In this document: positions 44,430-53,630 of the stretch, in pieces
Layout of the letters: every line of letters starts with the position of its first letter
How positions within the stretch are numbered: position 1 is the stretch's first letter
DNA from: Spartobacteria bacterium
GTDB lineage: Bacteria; Verrucomicrobiota; Verrucomicrobiia; Chthoniobacterales; UBA10450
Length of the DNA: 64,000 nt
Direction of reading: 5' to 3'
Assembly (NCBI GenBank): GCA_021325495.1
Contig: JAJPGZ010000007.1
Span: 1-64,000 of the forward strand
Notes under the pieces: generated by a model
Databases searched by the model: none
What the model was told of the DNA's origin: nothing
What the model saw: the letters and a program-made list of their open reading frames with translations, nothing else
Position numbers and translations under genes: made by a program

Positions 44430-45256
44430 AGATCATTGCGGTCGCAAACCAAAAGGGCGGCGTCGGGAAAACGACGACGGCGGTCAATCTCGCCGCGGCG
44501 CTGGCGGAGAAAGGTCAGCGCGTTCTGATTGTCGATCTTGATCCGCAGGGAAACGCGACCAGCGCGGTCGGAATGCAGGACTTGGAAGCGGAAAGTCTTT
44601 ACGATGCGTTGCTCGGTGGATCGACCGTTACGGAAAAGATTTTGCCGACCCGGCTAACGAATCTGTTTCTGATCCCGGCCGATCTCGACCTGGCCGGCGC
44701 GGAGATCGAGATCGCGCGGCGCGACGACCATCTGACGCGGCTGCAAAGTACGTTGTCGATCTTGCGCGAAGACGGCACGTTCGATTTCGTTCTGCTCGAT
44801 TGCCCGCCGTCGTTAGGCATTCTCATGACCAACGCGCTCGCGGCCGCCGACGAAATCCTCACCCCGATCCAGTGCGAATATTTCGCGCTCGAAGGTCTGG
44901 TCAAAATCGTGCGCGTGGTCGAGCAGGTGCGAAACTCCGGCGCGAACGACAAGGTCGAGATCGGCGGCATCGTCATGACCATGTTCGACGCGCGCACGAA
45001 ATTGAGCGGCCAGGTCGTGCAGGAAGTGCGGACACATTTTGCCGAACGCGTTTACGACACGGTCATTCCGCGCACGGTGCGGTTAAGCGAAGCGCCGAGT
45101 TTCGGCCAAACCATTTTAGAATACGACGGCAGCGGCACCGGCGCGCTCGCCTACCGCGCGTTGGCTAACGAGTTTCTGAAGCGGCACGCTCCGGCAGCGC
45201 CAACCATTGTTCCCGCGTTATCGCCCACACCATCGTCGGAAACCCGCGAAACGTAA
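44426..45256 (+). CDS. parA: ParA/Soj-family ATPase
   Basis: A 276-residue protein with the deviant Walker A KGGVGKTT (residues 10-17), Walker A' DLDPQGN and Walker B LLDCPPSLG, ending in the usual DGSGTGALAYRALANEFL. Full-length chromosomal ParA lacks an N-terminal helix-turn-helix, as here. It would position DNA or a protein complex. No parB or recognisable parS lies nearby, because the next gene is convergent. The ATG at 44426 overlaps the LanB-like stop by ATGA. Its 3' end overlaps the convergent acetyltransferase by 92 bases. Confidence 0.9.
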   Translation: MKIIAVANQKGGVGKTTTAVNLAAALAEKGQRVLIVDLDPQGNATSAVGMQDLEAESLYDALLGGSTVTEKILPTRLTNLFLIPADLDLAGAEIEIARRDDHLTRLQSTLSILREDGTFDFVLLDCPPSLGILMTNALAAADEILTPIQCEYFALEGLVKIVRVVEQVRNSGANDKVEIGGIVMTMFDARTKLSGQVVQEVRTHFAERVYDTVIPRTVRLSEAPSFGQTILEYDGSGTGALAYRALANEFLKRHAPAAPTIVPALSPTPSSETRET

Positions 45257-45707
45257 TTTCTTTCTCGACCGCCATTCCGTTTTTCTCGGCGACGCGGGCC
45301 GAAGGAATGTTTTCGGGATGAATCAACGAAATCACGCGCGTGAGTTTCCAATCGGCGAAGGCGTGATCGCGCACCTTGCGTGCGCCTTCCGTGATGAGGC
45401 CGCGATTCCAGTAAGCGGGATTGAGTCGATAACCGATCTCGACGTCGTCGATCCCATGCTCGGGATGGTGGAAGAAGCCGCAGTAACCGAGCAGCGCGCC
45501 GGTCTCGCGTAAACACGCGGCCAACATCGGCGGCTTGCCAGCGCGTTCCCAACCGATGATTTTGTCGAGGAAGGTCGCGGTTTGTTCGCGCGAATAAGGA
45601 CCGAGCGAGAAGCGCATGAAATCGCGGTCGGCGAAGAGTGGCGCCAAAAGATCGACATCTTCTTTGCGGAAAGGGCGCAGGATTAATCGTGGCGTTTCAA
45701 GCGTCAT
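45165..45707 (-). CDS. GNAT acetyltransferase (RimJ/RimL type)
   Basis: A 180-residue protein beginning TPRLILRPFRKEDVDLLAP, with VEIGYRLNPAYWNRGLITEG (acetyl-CoA binding region) and HPENIPSARVAEKNGM, typical of the RimJ/RimL branch. The substrate cannot be predicted. Its C-terminal coding part overlaps parA by 92 bases tail to tail. A copy of the dispersed word at 45648 encodes DVDLLAP near the N-terminus. Confidence 0.88.
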   Translation of the reverse strand: MTLETPRLILRPFRKEDVDLLAPLFADRDFMRFSLGPYSREQTATFLDKIIGWERAGKPPMLAACLRETGALLGYCGFFHHPEHGIDDVEIGYRLNPAYWNRGLITEGARKVRDHAFADWKLTRVISLIHPENIPSARVAEKNGMAVEKEITFRGFPTMVWAITREQWLALPERAASETR

Positions 45708-45750
45708 GGTGCTGCATACAAGTTGCGGTCGAATTTCGATTCTAATTTAA

Positions 45751-46392
45751 ATGGGAAAGGCAGACGAAGAATTTGCGCGCCCCGCGACGCCGCCAGACAC
45801 GACGAGCTTAAAGGTGACGCGCGAGGCCGCGCGCAAATGCACGGCCTGCCATTTATATAAGCACGCGACGCAGACGGTATTCGGGGAAGGGCCCAAAACC
45901 GCGGCGATGATGCTGGTGGGCGAGCAGCCGGGCGATTACGAAGACGTGGCGGGCAAACCGTTTGTCGGGCCGGCGGGAAAAATAATGGACCGCGCGCTGG
46001 AGGAAGCGGGCATCGATCGCAAAGAAGTTTACGTCACGAACGCGGTGAAGCATTTCAAATGGGAACCGCGCGGGAAGCGCCGCATTCACAAGAAACCGAA
46101 TGCGCGCGAGATCGCGGCCTGCCGGCCGTGGCTGGAAGCGGAGTTGCGACTTGTTAGGCCGAAACTGGTGGTGGCGATGGGCGCGACGGCGGCGCAAACA
46201 ATCTTCGGTCCATCATTTCGCGTGACCAAGGAACGCGGGAAAGTTCTGTCGTCGAAACTGGCGGCGAGAGTTGTCGCAACGGTGCATCCGTCCTCGCTTT
46301 TGCGACAACCGGATGAGGAATCGCGCGAACGCGAGTATAAAAACTTCGTGGCGGATTTGCGCGTGGCGGCGAAAGCAGCCGAGAAGGCCTAA
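45751..46392 (+). CDS. udgX: UdgX-type uracil-DNA glycosylase
   Basis: A 213-residue family 4-like glycosylase with 4Fe-4S Cys at C30 and C33 (CTACHLY), the GEQPGDYEDVAGKPFVGPAG active-site stretch, and the insertion KRRIHK with H113. That R-loop and its His define UdgX, which in Mycobacterium smegmatis becomes covalently bound to the abasic site after uracil excision. HPSSLLR near the C-terminus is the usual second motif. It would act in DNA repair. It is convergent with the following membrane protein, overlapping by 4 bases. Confidence 0.88.
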   Translation: MGKADEEFARPATPPDTTSLKVTREAARKCTACHLYKHATQTVFGEGPKTAAMMLVGEQPGDYEDVAGKPFVGPAGKIMDRALEEAGIDRKEVYVTNAVKHFKWEPRGKRRIHKKPNAREIAACRPWLEAELRLVRPKLVVAMGATAAQTIFGPSFRVTKERGKVLSSKLAARVVATVHPSSLLRQPDEESREREYKNFVADLRVAAKAAEKA

Positions 46393-48092
46393 CGAAGCAA
46401 GACGCAAAAGGTGTCGCCAAGTTGATTGTCGATCTTGCGATCGTATCCGAGAGCGCGCAGCGATTCTTCGAGATCGGCCGCGTTGTTCGGATAAGCTTTG
46501 CGATTGATGTAAAGCGCGCTGAACCCGCGGCGTTTTGTTTCCGCGATGGAATCCGACAAGGACAATTTCTCGAGTTCGTGCTGCCACGCTTCGCGCGGCC
46601 GGCCTTTCATCGAGCCAAACGAAAAGCGCAAATGCTGCGTGTAGAGATAAGGCCGAAGATGATCGTAGGCGAGCACGTCACGCAGAGGTGAGTCGGGATA
46701 ATCCATCACCGGCAATTGGAAAACCATGGCGCCGTCGGAGAGTGCCGATTCCATGTCGGCGACGAATTTTTGATCGGCCGCGATCTGGGATGCGACCTGC
46801 GCCTTCTCATCGCGCGATAGTGAAAGCGGTACTTGATCGACAATTACTAATGCGATCACCGCGGCTACGATGGCGAACGCAATTTGTTGGCGACGGACCG
46901 CGCTCGTTAACCACTCGGCGGCGAATAGCAGCGCGATTGCGAGAACGACAATGCTGAAGCGGCAGGCGGCGCGCAGAAATGTGAAGCCGAATGCGCCGGC
47001 GGCCATGGCGTTGAAACTGTCGGTTGTGAAGAAAAGGAAGATCCAGAGTAGCTGCCAAAATGCGAGCGGGACGCGGGCGAAGTCGCGCTTCACAAATGCG
47101 CGCGCGGTGTAAGCGAGCAAGATCGACAATGCGATTAGACCGATGATTCCGAGATACGACCCTTCGTCATGCAGGATGGCGACGCTCGCTCGCCATTGCG
47201 CAATCGCGCGAAAAATTTCCGAGCGATGATTTAAGGGCGGGATGAAAAACTCGAGCGGTTTGAGCGCGTAAATCTCGACCCATTGAAATTCGCGCACGAT
47301 TCCGGTCGGGTTATGTCCGTGGCGCAAATTGTAAATCCACGGTCCCAGATTCATGAGCACGAACGCGATGGCGGTGGCCGCGAGAAAGCAAAGCGGTGAA
47401 ATAAGATGACGTCGTCCATCGCGTGTGCGAAAAAACATCGCGGCGGCAGTGAGCGCGACGAGCTGGCAAAAAATTGCGGTGTAATACGGATTTTGCAGGC
47501 CGGCGATAAAACTCACGACGATGCCAAACCAGAAAAATCTCGATCGCGGTTCAACGCCACCTTCGGAACCGAGCGCGTTCCAAATGAGAAGAAACAATGG
47601 AACATGCCAGCACAACGTGACCATCGGATGATGCGGCGATTGCGTGAAGAGGAATGGCGCCAGACCAAATGCGAGCGCGGCGGCGAACGACCATGCGATG
47701 TTCACGCGCCGGTAACGCGCGACAAAATAAAACGCTAGACCGGCGAGAATGTGACACGTGACCAGCTCGAGATTTAGCGCGGCGAAAATTCCGACGGCGC
47801 GCGCGAGTACGCCAATGGCGTAAAGCGGCAAGTATTCGAGATTCGGCCAATCATTCCAATTCGCCGAGAATGGCGCGCCGAGTTCGGGAACGAAGTTGGA
47901 ATGAAATGGACCGAAGTGTCCGTCGCGACCGGCGCGGATGAACGCGCCATACATCAAGATGTCGGATTTATCGCCGGCCGGGTACGGGCCGATGTAGGCG
48001 GAGGGAATGCTCCAATCCGCGCGCGACCAGGTGGAATTAACCGCGCACCAAGTGAGAACGATAACGACGACGAGCGCGACGGCGGCGATCAA
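46389..48092 (-). CDS. Polytopic membrane protein, glycosyltransferase-like (GT39/YfhO style)
   Basis: A 567-residue protein with about ten to twelve membrane helices and a C-terminal soluble part (about residues 430-567). The loop after helix 1 is acidic and aromatic (IPSAYIGPYPAGDKSDIL), as in GT-C-fold lipid-linked sugar transferases, but no exact family was assigned. The only start I find is the TTG at 48092. The frame stays open upstream to the stop of the previous gene through a tandem pair of the dispersed word (RKIDNCKIDID), without ATG or GTG. Confidence 0.62.
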   Translation of the reverse strand: MIAAVALVVVIVLTWCAVNSTWSRADWSIPSAYIGPYPAGDKSDILMYGAFIRAGRDGHFGPFHSNFVPELGAPFSANWNDWPNLEYLPLYAIGVLARAVGIFAALNLELVTCHILAGLAFYFVARYRRVNIAWSFAAALAFGLAPFLFTQSPHHPMVTLCWHVPLFLLIWNALGSEGGVEPRSRFFWFGIVVSFIAGLQNPYYTAIFCQLVALTAAAMFFRTRDGRRHLISPLCFLAATAIAFVLMNLGPWIYNLRHGHNPTGIVREFQWVEIYALKPLEFFIPPLNHRSEIFRAIAQWRASVAILHDEGSYLGIIGLIALSILLAYTARAFVKRDFARVPLAFWQLLWIFLFFTTDSFNAMAAGAFGFTFLRAACRFSIVVLAIALLFAAEWLTSAVRRQQIAFAIVAAVIALVIVDQVPLSLSRDEKAQVASQIAADQKFVADMESALSDGAMVFQLPVMDYPDSPLRDVLAYDHLRPYLYTQHLRFSFGSMKGRPREAWQHELEKLSLSDSIAETKRRGFSALYINRKAYPNNAADLEESLRALGYDRKIDNQLGDTFCVLLR

Positions 48093-48139
48093 ATCAGGCC
48101 AGGGCCTGGCCGATGGTCGCGCGTTACGCTCGTGGTCGA

Positions 48140-48164
48140 TGTCGATCTTGCAATTGTCGATCTT
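48140..48164 (-). repeat. Tandem pair of the dispersed word, 15-bp period
   Basis: TGTCGATCTT starts at 48140 and 48155, in the gap between two minus-strand genes. The spacing is again exactly 15 bp. Confidence 0.9.
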
Positions 48165-48179
48165 GCGATCGGCGATTCG

Positions 48180-48644
48180 TTAGGGCTTTTTCGGCGAAGC
48201 CGAAGCGGAGGCGGCCGGCGATGCCGATGCTTTCGCTTTGGCGGCCGGACCGATCTTCACCGTCTTCGCTTCGAGCGAGCCGTCGGCGTTTTTCCAATAG
48301 GAGCCCGAAACTTCTACGTTTTCGGCGAGGTCGCTCATGCTCGCAGCCGAACCGCCTTTCGTGATTTCGGCTTTCTCGCCCACTTTGAAGACACGCGATT
48401 TGGTTTTGCCCGCGATCGTGAACGTCTTCGCGCTTTGATCGACCGCCGAGACGACGCCATGAAATGGAATCGGTCGCGCCGCTTTAGTGGCGGCGGCGGT
48501 TGCGGCTGGAGAAGCGGATTCCTTCGGTGAAGCCGATGCTTTCGGCGAGGCTGATGCCTTCGCAGCGGCGGAAGCGGTGACAACGCCGAGCGCGGTCACG
48601 GCAGCGATACAAACTGCAACAAGGAGTGAATTTTTGTTTTTCAT
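48180..48644 (-). CDS. Exported low-complexity protein with DUF5666-like core
   Basis: A 154-residue protein. A signal peptide (about residues 1-26, ending TASAAA) is followed by Ala/Ser/Pro/Lys-rich repeats (KASASPKASASPKESASP), a central beta-like core (HGVVSAVDQSAKTFTIAGK...) reminiscent of DUF5666, and a second Ala/Ser-rich tail. Probably periplasmic. The opposite strand is also open (a shadow of the repeats). Function unknown. Confidence 0.65.
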   Translation of the reverse strand: MKNKNSLLVAVCIAAVTALGVVTASAAAKASASPKASASPKESASPAATAAATKAARPIPFHGVVSAVDQSAKTFTIAGKTKSRVFKVGEKAEITKGGSAASMSDLAENVEVSGSYWKNADGSLEAKTVKIGPAAKAKASASPAASASASPKKP

Positions 48645-48777
48645 GTTGTTTTTGTTTTTGCCTGGAACCGCCTGTTCTAACGAATTTCTGCGCCGTGATG
48701 CAATAGCGGAGACGGAGGAGTTCCAGCTTGCCGGTAGCGACGCGCAGATTCTACAATCGCGCGGCTATTTAACTTTA

Positions 48778-50766
48778 ATGCGACGACCACCCGCCTTTTG
48801 CATCGCGGTTACAGCCGTGTTCGCGTTCGCGAACATCGTGCGCGCACAGGAACCGGCCTACGTTCCGCCTTCGACTCTGAAGAAACTCAGCGTCGAACAA
48901 TTGGTCGATGTCGATGTTACATCGGTCTCGAAATATCCGGAGAAATCTTCCGAAGCCGCCGCCGCCATTGCCGTATTAACGCAGGAAGACATCGAGCGCG
49001 CCGGCGTCACAAATATTCCGGATGCGTTGCGTTTGATTCCCGGCCTCGACGTCGCGCAAGTCGATGCGCACACGTGGGCGATCAGCTCGCGCGGGTTCAA
49101 CGACATTTACGCGAACAAGCTTCTGGTCATGATCGACGGTCGCACCGTCTACACACCGCTTTTTTCCGGCGTGTTCTGGGATGTGCAAGACACGATGATG
49201 GAAGATATCGACCGCATCGAAGTCGTGCGCGGCCCGGGTGCGACGTTGTGGGGCGCAAACGCGGTCAACGGCGTGATCAACATCATCACGAAAAGTGCGC
49301 GCGACACGCAGGGCCTGCTCATCACGGCCGGCGCGGGCACGGAAGAAATCGGGTTCACGAGCATTCGTTATGGCGTAAAACTAACCGACGACGCTTTCCT
49401 GAAGATCTACACGAAGTATTTCGATCGCGATTCGACGGTGCGGCCTAACGATAGCGATGCACATGATTCGTGGGACATGTTGCGTGGCGGATTTCGTTTC
49501 GACTGGCAATCCAATCCGGAAAACGCGTTCACGTTTCAAGGCGACATTTACGGCGGCGACCAGGACGAACTTTATCACGTCCCGACGACAACGTTCCCCT
49601 TCGCCGGGCGGAACTCCGGCACGGACAATGTCGCCGGCGGGAATTTGTTAGGCCGCTGGTCGCACACTTTCGCGCCGGACAACGAGCTGACGCTGCAAGC
49701 TTACTACGACCGCACCGAACGCGTCTCGCCCGTCTTCGGCGAAAACCGCGACACGGGAGATGTCGATCTTCAATATCGTTTCGACTGGGGCGAGCGGCAG
49801 AAAATTATTCTCGGCGGCGGATTCCGCGCCACCCACGCGAGCATCGACAACAGTCTCAACATTTCGTTTTTCCCTAACGACCGCACGCTCAAGCTCTACA
49901 GCGCTTTCCTGCAAGACGAGATCACACTCGTCCCCGAAACCCTTCGCGTCACGGTCGGCTCTAAGTTCGAGCACAACGATTTCACCGGATTCGAAATTCA
50001 GCCGAGTGCGCGCGCCTTGTGGACGCCGGGCCACGCGCAAACAATTTGGGGTTCGATCTCGCGCGCGGTGCGCACCCCGTCCGAAGCCGAAAGTGACATC
50101 CGCATTAATCCTGCGCCGCCGGTGCCGATTCCGCCCGGACTGCTCACCATCATCGGCAATCCCGATATGGAATCGGAAAAGTTGATTGCCTACGAACTCG
50201 GATATCGGATCCAACCGATCAGCCAACTCAGACTCGATGCGACCGCGTTCTACAACGTTTACGACGATTTGCGTTCGCTCGAGCCGCTGGTGCCGGGACC
50301 AGTGAGCCCAACGCGCGTCGCGAATAAATTATTCGGCGAAACTTACGGCACCGAGATTAGCGCGACCGCGCAAGTGTTGAGCCAATGGCGCGTGGAGGCT
50401 GCCTACACTTATTTCGAGGCGCAAATTCATCGCGAAGAAGGCGGCGCCGATTCCAGAAGCGAAGCCGCCGCCGAAGGTGGAAGTCCGCACAATCAATTCT
50501 TCATACGTTCACTTGTCGATCTTCCGTGGAATCTGCATTTCGATTCGACCTTGCGTTACGTCGATGACCTGCGCATGCCGCGCGTGCCCAGTTATGTCAC
50601 CGCCGATGTGCGCTTAGCATGGTCGCCGCGCAATAACCTCGAATTCTCCGTCGTCGGCCGAAATTTATTCGATGATCGTCATCCGGAATTTGCGCCCACC
50701 TTTGTCGGCACGCAGCGAACTGAAGTCGAACGCAGCGTCTATGCGACTGTTGTATGGCGTTACTAA
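48778..50766 (+). CDS. TonB-dependent outer-membrane receptor
   Basis: A 662-residue protein. A signal peptide ends near AQEP, then comes a short TonB-box-like segment (STLKKLSVEQLVDVDVTSVSK). The plug domain has IPDALRLIPGLDV, ISSRGFND and VRGPGATLWGANAVNGVINI, followed by a 22-stranded-type beta barrel ending in aromatic YATVVWRY. LSVEQLVDVDVTSVSKYPEK is typical of the iliA/cirA-like group. Substrate unknown. It overlaps the YfiR-like gene by 13 bases, so the three genes to 53304 probably form a signalling unit. The 133 bases before it hold the promoter. Confidence 0.9.
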   Translation: MRRPPAFCIAVTAVFAFANIVRAQEPAYVPPSTLKKLSVEQLVDVDVTSVSKYPEKSSEAAAAIAVLTQEDIERAGVTNIPDALRLIPGLDVAQVDAHTWAISSRGFNDIYANKLLVMIDGRTVYTPLFSGVFWDVQDTMMEDIDRIEVVRGPGATLWGANAVNGVINIITKSARDTQGLLITAGAGTEEIGFTSIRYGVKLTDDAFLKIYTKYFDRDSTVRPNDSDAHDSWDMLRGGFRFDWQSNPENAFTFQGDIYGGDQDELYHVPTTTFPFAGRNSGTDNVAGGNLLGRWSHTFAPDNELTLQAYYDRTERVSPVFGENRDTGDVDLQYRFDWGERQKIILGGGFRATHASIDNSLNISFFPNDRTLKLYSAFLQDEITLVPETLRVTVGSKFEHNDFTGFEIQPSARALWTPGHAQTIWGSISRAVRTPSEAESDIRINPAPPVPIPPGLLTIIGNPDMESEKLIAYELGYRIQPISQLRLDATAFYNVYDDLRSLEPLVPGPVSPTRVANKLFGETYGTEISATAQVLSQWRVEAAYTYFEAQIHREEGGADSRSEAAAEGGSPHNQFFIRSLVDLPWNLHFDSTLRYVDDLRMPRVPSYVTADVRLAWSPRNNLEFSVVGRNLFDDRHPEFAPTFVGTQRTEVERSVYATVVWRY

Positions 50767-51314
50767 AACGAACGGGAGCGGCGCGACTCGCCGGCTTGTT
50801 CATGTCGATCTTGCTCGAGATCAGCGGGACCGATTTGTTAGGCCAGGCCAATCCCGCGCCGGAGTATCAGCTCAAGGCCGTCTTCCTTTACAACTTCGCC
50901 CAGTTCGTCGACTGGCCGCCGCAGGCCTTTTCCGATGCGCAGGCGCCAATCGTCATCGGCATTTTAGGCGACGACCCGTTCGGCTCGTATCTGGACGAAA
51001 CTGTGCGTGGCGAAAAAGTAAACGGCCACCCGTTAGTCGTGCAGCGACTGCGACGATTGAGTGATGTGAAAGCGGTCCATGTCCTCTTCATCAGCGAGTC
51101 GGAGAGCGATCGGGTCGAACAAATCGTGGCGGCGCTGCGCGGGCGGCCGGTTCTCACCGTCGGTGACACGGAAGATTTTTGCGCGCGCGGCGGCATGGTG
51201 CGCCTGCTGAATGAGAAAAATAAAATCCGGGTCCGGATTAATCTTGAGCCCGTGAAATCCGCCGGACTTGCGGTAAGTTCGAAACTGTTGCGCGTCGCCG
51301 ACGTGCAACGGTGA
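50754..51314 (+). CDS. YfiR-like periplasmic protein (DUF4154)
   Basis: A 186-residue exported protein. The mature part begins EYQLKAVFLYNFAQFVDWP, followed by IVIGILGDDPFG, LLFISESESDRV-like and VGDTEDFCARGGMVRL segments, which are diagnostic of the YfiR/DUF4154 family. YfiR represses the periplasmic domain of its partner membrane enzyme. The partner here is most likely the next gene, whose N-terminus is of the YfiN/CHASE8 type. A word copy at 50803 encodes part of the signal peptide (MSILL). Confidence 0.88.
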   Translation: MALLKRTGAARLAGLFMSILLEISGTDLLGQANPAPEYQLKAVFLYNFAQFVDWPPQAFSDAQAPIVIGILGDDPFGSYLDETVRGEKVNGHPLVVQRLRRLSDVKAVHVLFISESESDRVEQIVAALRGRPVLTVGDTEDFCARGGMVRLLNEKNKIRVRINLEPVKSAGLAVSSKLLRVADVQR

Positions 51315-51348
51315 CGATGTCCATGTCGATCTTAGCGCGCGCAATCGT

Positions 51349-53304
51349 ATGAAGTTTTTCGTTTCGCTGCGCGACCTGCCGATCAAACGCAAGCTTACGG
51401 TGGTCGTCTTGCTCACCAGCAGCGTCGCGGTGTTGCTCATGGGCAGCGTGCTCATCATTTACGAACGCAATGTTTTTCGGCACGAGCTCGCCGCGAACAT
51501 GACTGTGCTCGCACAAATCATCGGCTCGAACAGCACCGCCGCGCTCGCCTTCGATGACCGAAAGAACGCGCAGGAAATTCTTTCCGCCTTGCTCGCCGAC
51601 GCGGAAGTGCGCGCCGCCGCCATCTATGATCGCACCGGCAATGTCTTTGCGCGTTATCCCGAGAATCTGCCGCTGGATCAATTGCCGGCGCAGCCGACCG
51701 ATCACGGCCACAAGTTCGATCGGCACCAGTTCGTCATGTTCGCGCCGATCACCCAGCAAGGGACGCGACTGGGCACGATTTATTTGCAGGCAGATCTTGG
51801 CCAGATGTACGCGCGCTTTCGCGTTTACGGTTTGTTGTTGTTGTTCGTCGGCGTTTGCTCCTCGTTAGGCGCGATGGGAATGGCGTGGCAATTGCAGCGA
51901 CGAATCTCGCAACCGATCCTGGAGCTGGCGCATGTCGCGACCGCGGTGTCGGAGCGCCATGACTATTCGGTGCGCGGCAAGAAACACGGTGATGACGAGA
52001 TCGGCCAGCTCACCGACGCATTCAACGAGATGCTCGCGCGACTCGGGGCGGCGAATGCCGCGCTCGCCGCGAGCGAAGAAGATTTGCGATTCGCGAACAA
52101 GGAGAAAGACAACTTCTTCGCGATTCTGAGTCACGAATTGCGCACGCCGCTCACGCCGGTGCTCGCGACCGTTTCCGTGCTCGAAGGAGACCCCACTCTG
52201 CCCACGTCGGTGAAAGAGGACATCGAAATGATCCGCCGTAACGTCGAGCTCGAAGCGCGGTTGATCGACGACTTGCTCGACATCAACCGCATCGTGCGCG
52301 GCAAACTCGATCTCAATCGACAGGTCGTCGATGTGCGCGCGCTGCTCGAGCACGCGATGGCGAGTTACTGTCACGTCGCTGCGGCAAAGAAAAACATCCG
52401 TTGTTCGGTGGAGATGACGGCGACCGAGACGCACGTCTTCGTTGACAGCTCGCGCATGACGCAGGTGTTTTGGAATTTGCTTCAGAATGCGGTGAAGTTC
52501 ACGCCCGAAGGCGGCGCCATTTCGGTGCGCGTTTTTAATGAACACCGCCCGACTACTGCGCCAACCGCGCCTAACGACGGCGAAAATTCACTTGTCGATC
52601 TTGTCGTGCAAATCAGCGACACCGGCATGGGCATCGCGCCCGAAACCTTGCCGCGCATTTTCCGCGCGTTCGAACAAGGCGCGCGCTCGCGTCACGCTTC
52701 CTACGGCGGACTTGGGCTCGGTTTGTCGATTAGCCGCGCCATTATGGAATTGCATGGCGGAAGCATCAGTGCCGCGAGCGAGGGCAAGGACAAAGGCGCC
52801 ACTTTCAGCGTGCGTTTGCACACCGTGAAAGGTTTACCGACGCCACAGGTCGTTGCCGCTCCGTCGCCGCATCGCGAATTTATCGGCGATCGCAAATTGC
52901 GCGTGCTCGTGGTCGAAGATCATCGCGATACGGCCGATCAATTCGCGCGACTTCTTCAACGCGCCGGCCACGAAGTTGTTTGCGCGAGCAGCATTCGCGA
53001 AGCGCAACAATACGCCGTCGTCACCCCCGCGCCCGATCGCATTTGCGCGTTCGACGTTCTCATCAGCGATCTCGATCTTCCGGACGGCAGCGGCCGCGAG
53101 CTCATGCGCAATCTCGCGCAGTTGTGTCCGATCCGCGGCATTGCCATTAGTGGCCACGGCTCGCGCGATGACGTCGAGAGCAGTCTCGCCGCCGGATTTT
53201 CCCATCACGTGACCAAGCCGGTTGATTGGGAGAAATTAAAAACCGTGCTGCAACAAATCGCGGCCGAGAAGACGCGCCCGGAACCGGCGCACGCCGGCGC
53301 CTAA
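51349..53304 (+). CDS. CHASE8-HAMP hybrid histidine kinase with receiver
   Basis: A 651-residue protein. Membrane helix 1 (about 15-38), a periplasmic CHASE8-like domain (ANMTVLAQIIGSNSTAALAFDD), helix 2 (about 160-182), HAMP, and HisKA with H262 in ILSHELRTPLTP come in order. HATPase follows (DTGMGIAPETLPRIFRAFEQG), then a C-terminal receiver with phospho-Asp in LISDLDLPDGSG. The sensory half matches YfiN, but the diguanylate cyclase output is replaced by a hybrid kinase. It would sense envelope state through the YfiR-like protein. Confidence 0.9.
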   Translation: MKFFVSLRDLPIKRKLTVVVLLTSSVAVLLMGSVLIIYERNVFRHELAANMTVLAQIIGSNSTAALAFDDRKNAQEILSALLADAEVRAAAIYDRTGNVFARYPENLPLDQLPAQPTDHGHKFDRHQFVMFAPITQQGTRLGTIYLQADLGQMYARFRVYGLLLLFVGVCSSLGAMGMAWQLQRRISQPILELAHVATAVSERHDYSVRGKKHGDDEIGQLTDAFNEMLARLGAANAALAASEEDLRFANKEKDNFFAILSHELRTPLTPVLATVSVLEGDPTLPTSVKEDIEMIRRNVELEARLIDDLLDINRIVRGKLDLNRQVVDVRALLEHAMASYCHVAAAKKNIRCSVEMTATETHVFVDSSRMTQVFWNLLQNAVKFTPEGGAISVRVFNEHRPTTAPTAPNDGENSLVDLVVQISDTGMGIAPETLPRIFRAFEQGARSRHASYGGLGLGLSISRAIMELHGGSISAASEGKDKGATFSVRLHTVKGLPTPQVVAAPSPHREFIGDRKLRVLVVEDHRDTADQFARLLQRAGHEVVCASSIREAQQYAVVTPAPDRICAFDVLISDLDLPDGSGRELMRNLAQLCPIRGIAISGHGSRDDVESSLAAGFSHHVTKPVDWEKLKTVLQQIAAEKTRPEPAHAGA

Positions 53305-53308
53305 CGAC

Positions 53309-53554
53309 TTACGGATCCTGCGACGCGCGCGTTTGGTCGCGCGACTGATCTCGCACCGTCGCCGCGCGATCGAGCGCGCGTTTCATGTAGTTGTATTCGG
53401 ACGCTTGTCCGCGCGGCGCCGGAGTTAATTGCGGAACGGGCGTGGCTTTCGCGGAAACGGTGGCGACAGGGGCCGGCGCGGCCTCGTGTTGCTTCTGATA
53501 ATAGTAGAGCACGCCGAGTCCGGCCATAACGACAAACACCAAAAACGAGCGCAT
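53309..53554 (-). CDS. Small single-helix membrane protein (81 aa)
   Basis: An 81-residue protein with one N-terminal membrane segment (SFLVFVVMAGLGVLYYYQK), then a Pro/Ala-rich linker and a polar, charged C-terminus (NYMKRALDRAATVRDQSRDQ). Probably a periplasm-facing anchor protein. No family recognised. It is convergent with the hybrid kinase, 4 bases apart, and divergent from the DsbD-like gene. Confidence 0.55.
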   Translation of the reverse strand: MRSFLVFVVMAGLGVLYYYQKQHEAAPAPVATVSAKATPVPQLTPAPRGQASEYNYMKRALDRAATVRDQSRDQTRASQDP

Positions 53555-53630
53555 ACCGTTTTTGTAGCGACGCTTGTGCCAACTGACGGTGATTTTGCTG
53601 CTAACGCGGCCCGGTGTTAGTTGTCCAACG

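Noticed and set aside
44426-45256. A plasmid or chromosome partition locus around parA
   Set aside because: No parB follows and no parS-like palindrome was found; the adjacent genes are unrelated.
48487-48777. N-terminal extension of the TonB receptor frame
   Set aside because: It is the antisense of the Ala/Ser-rich exported protein; the signal peptide starts at 48778.
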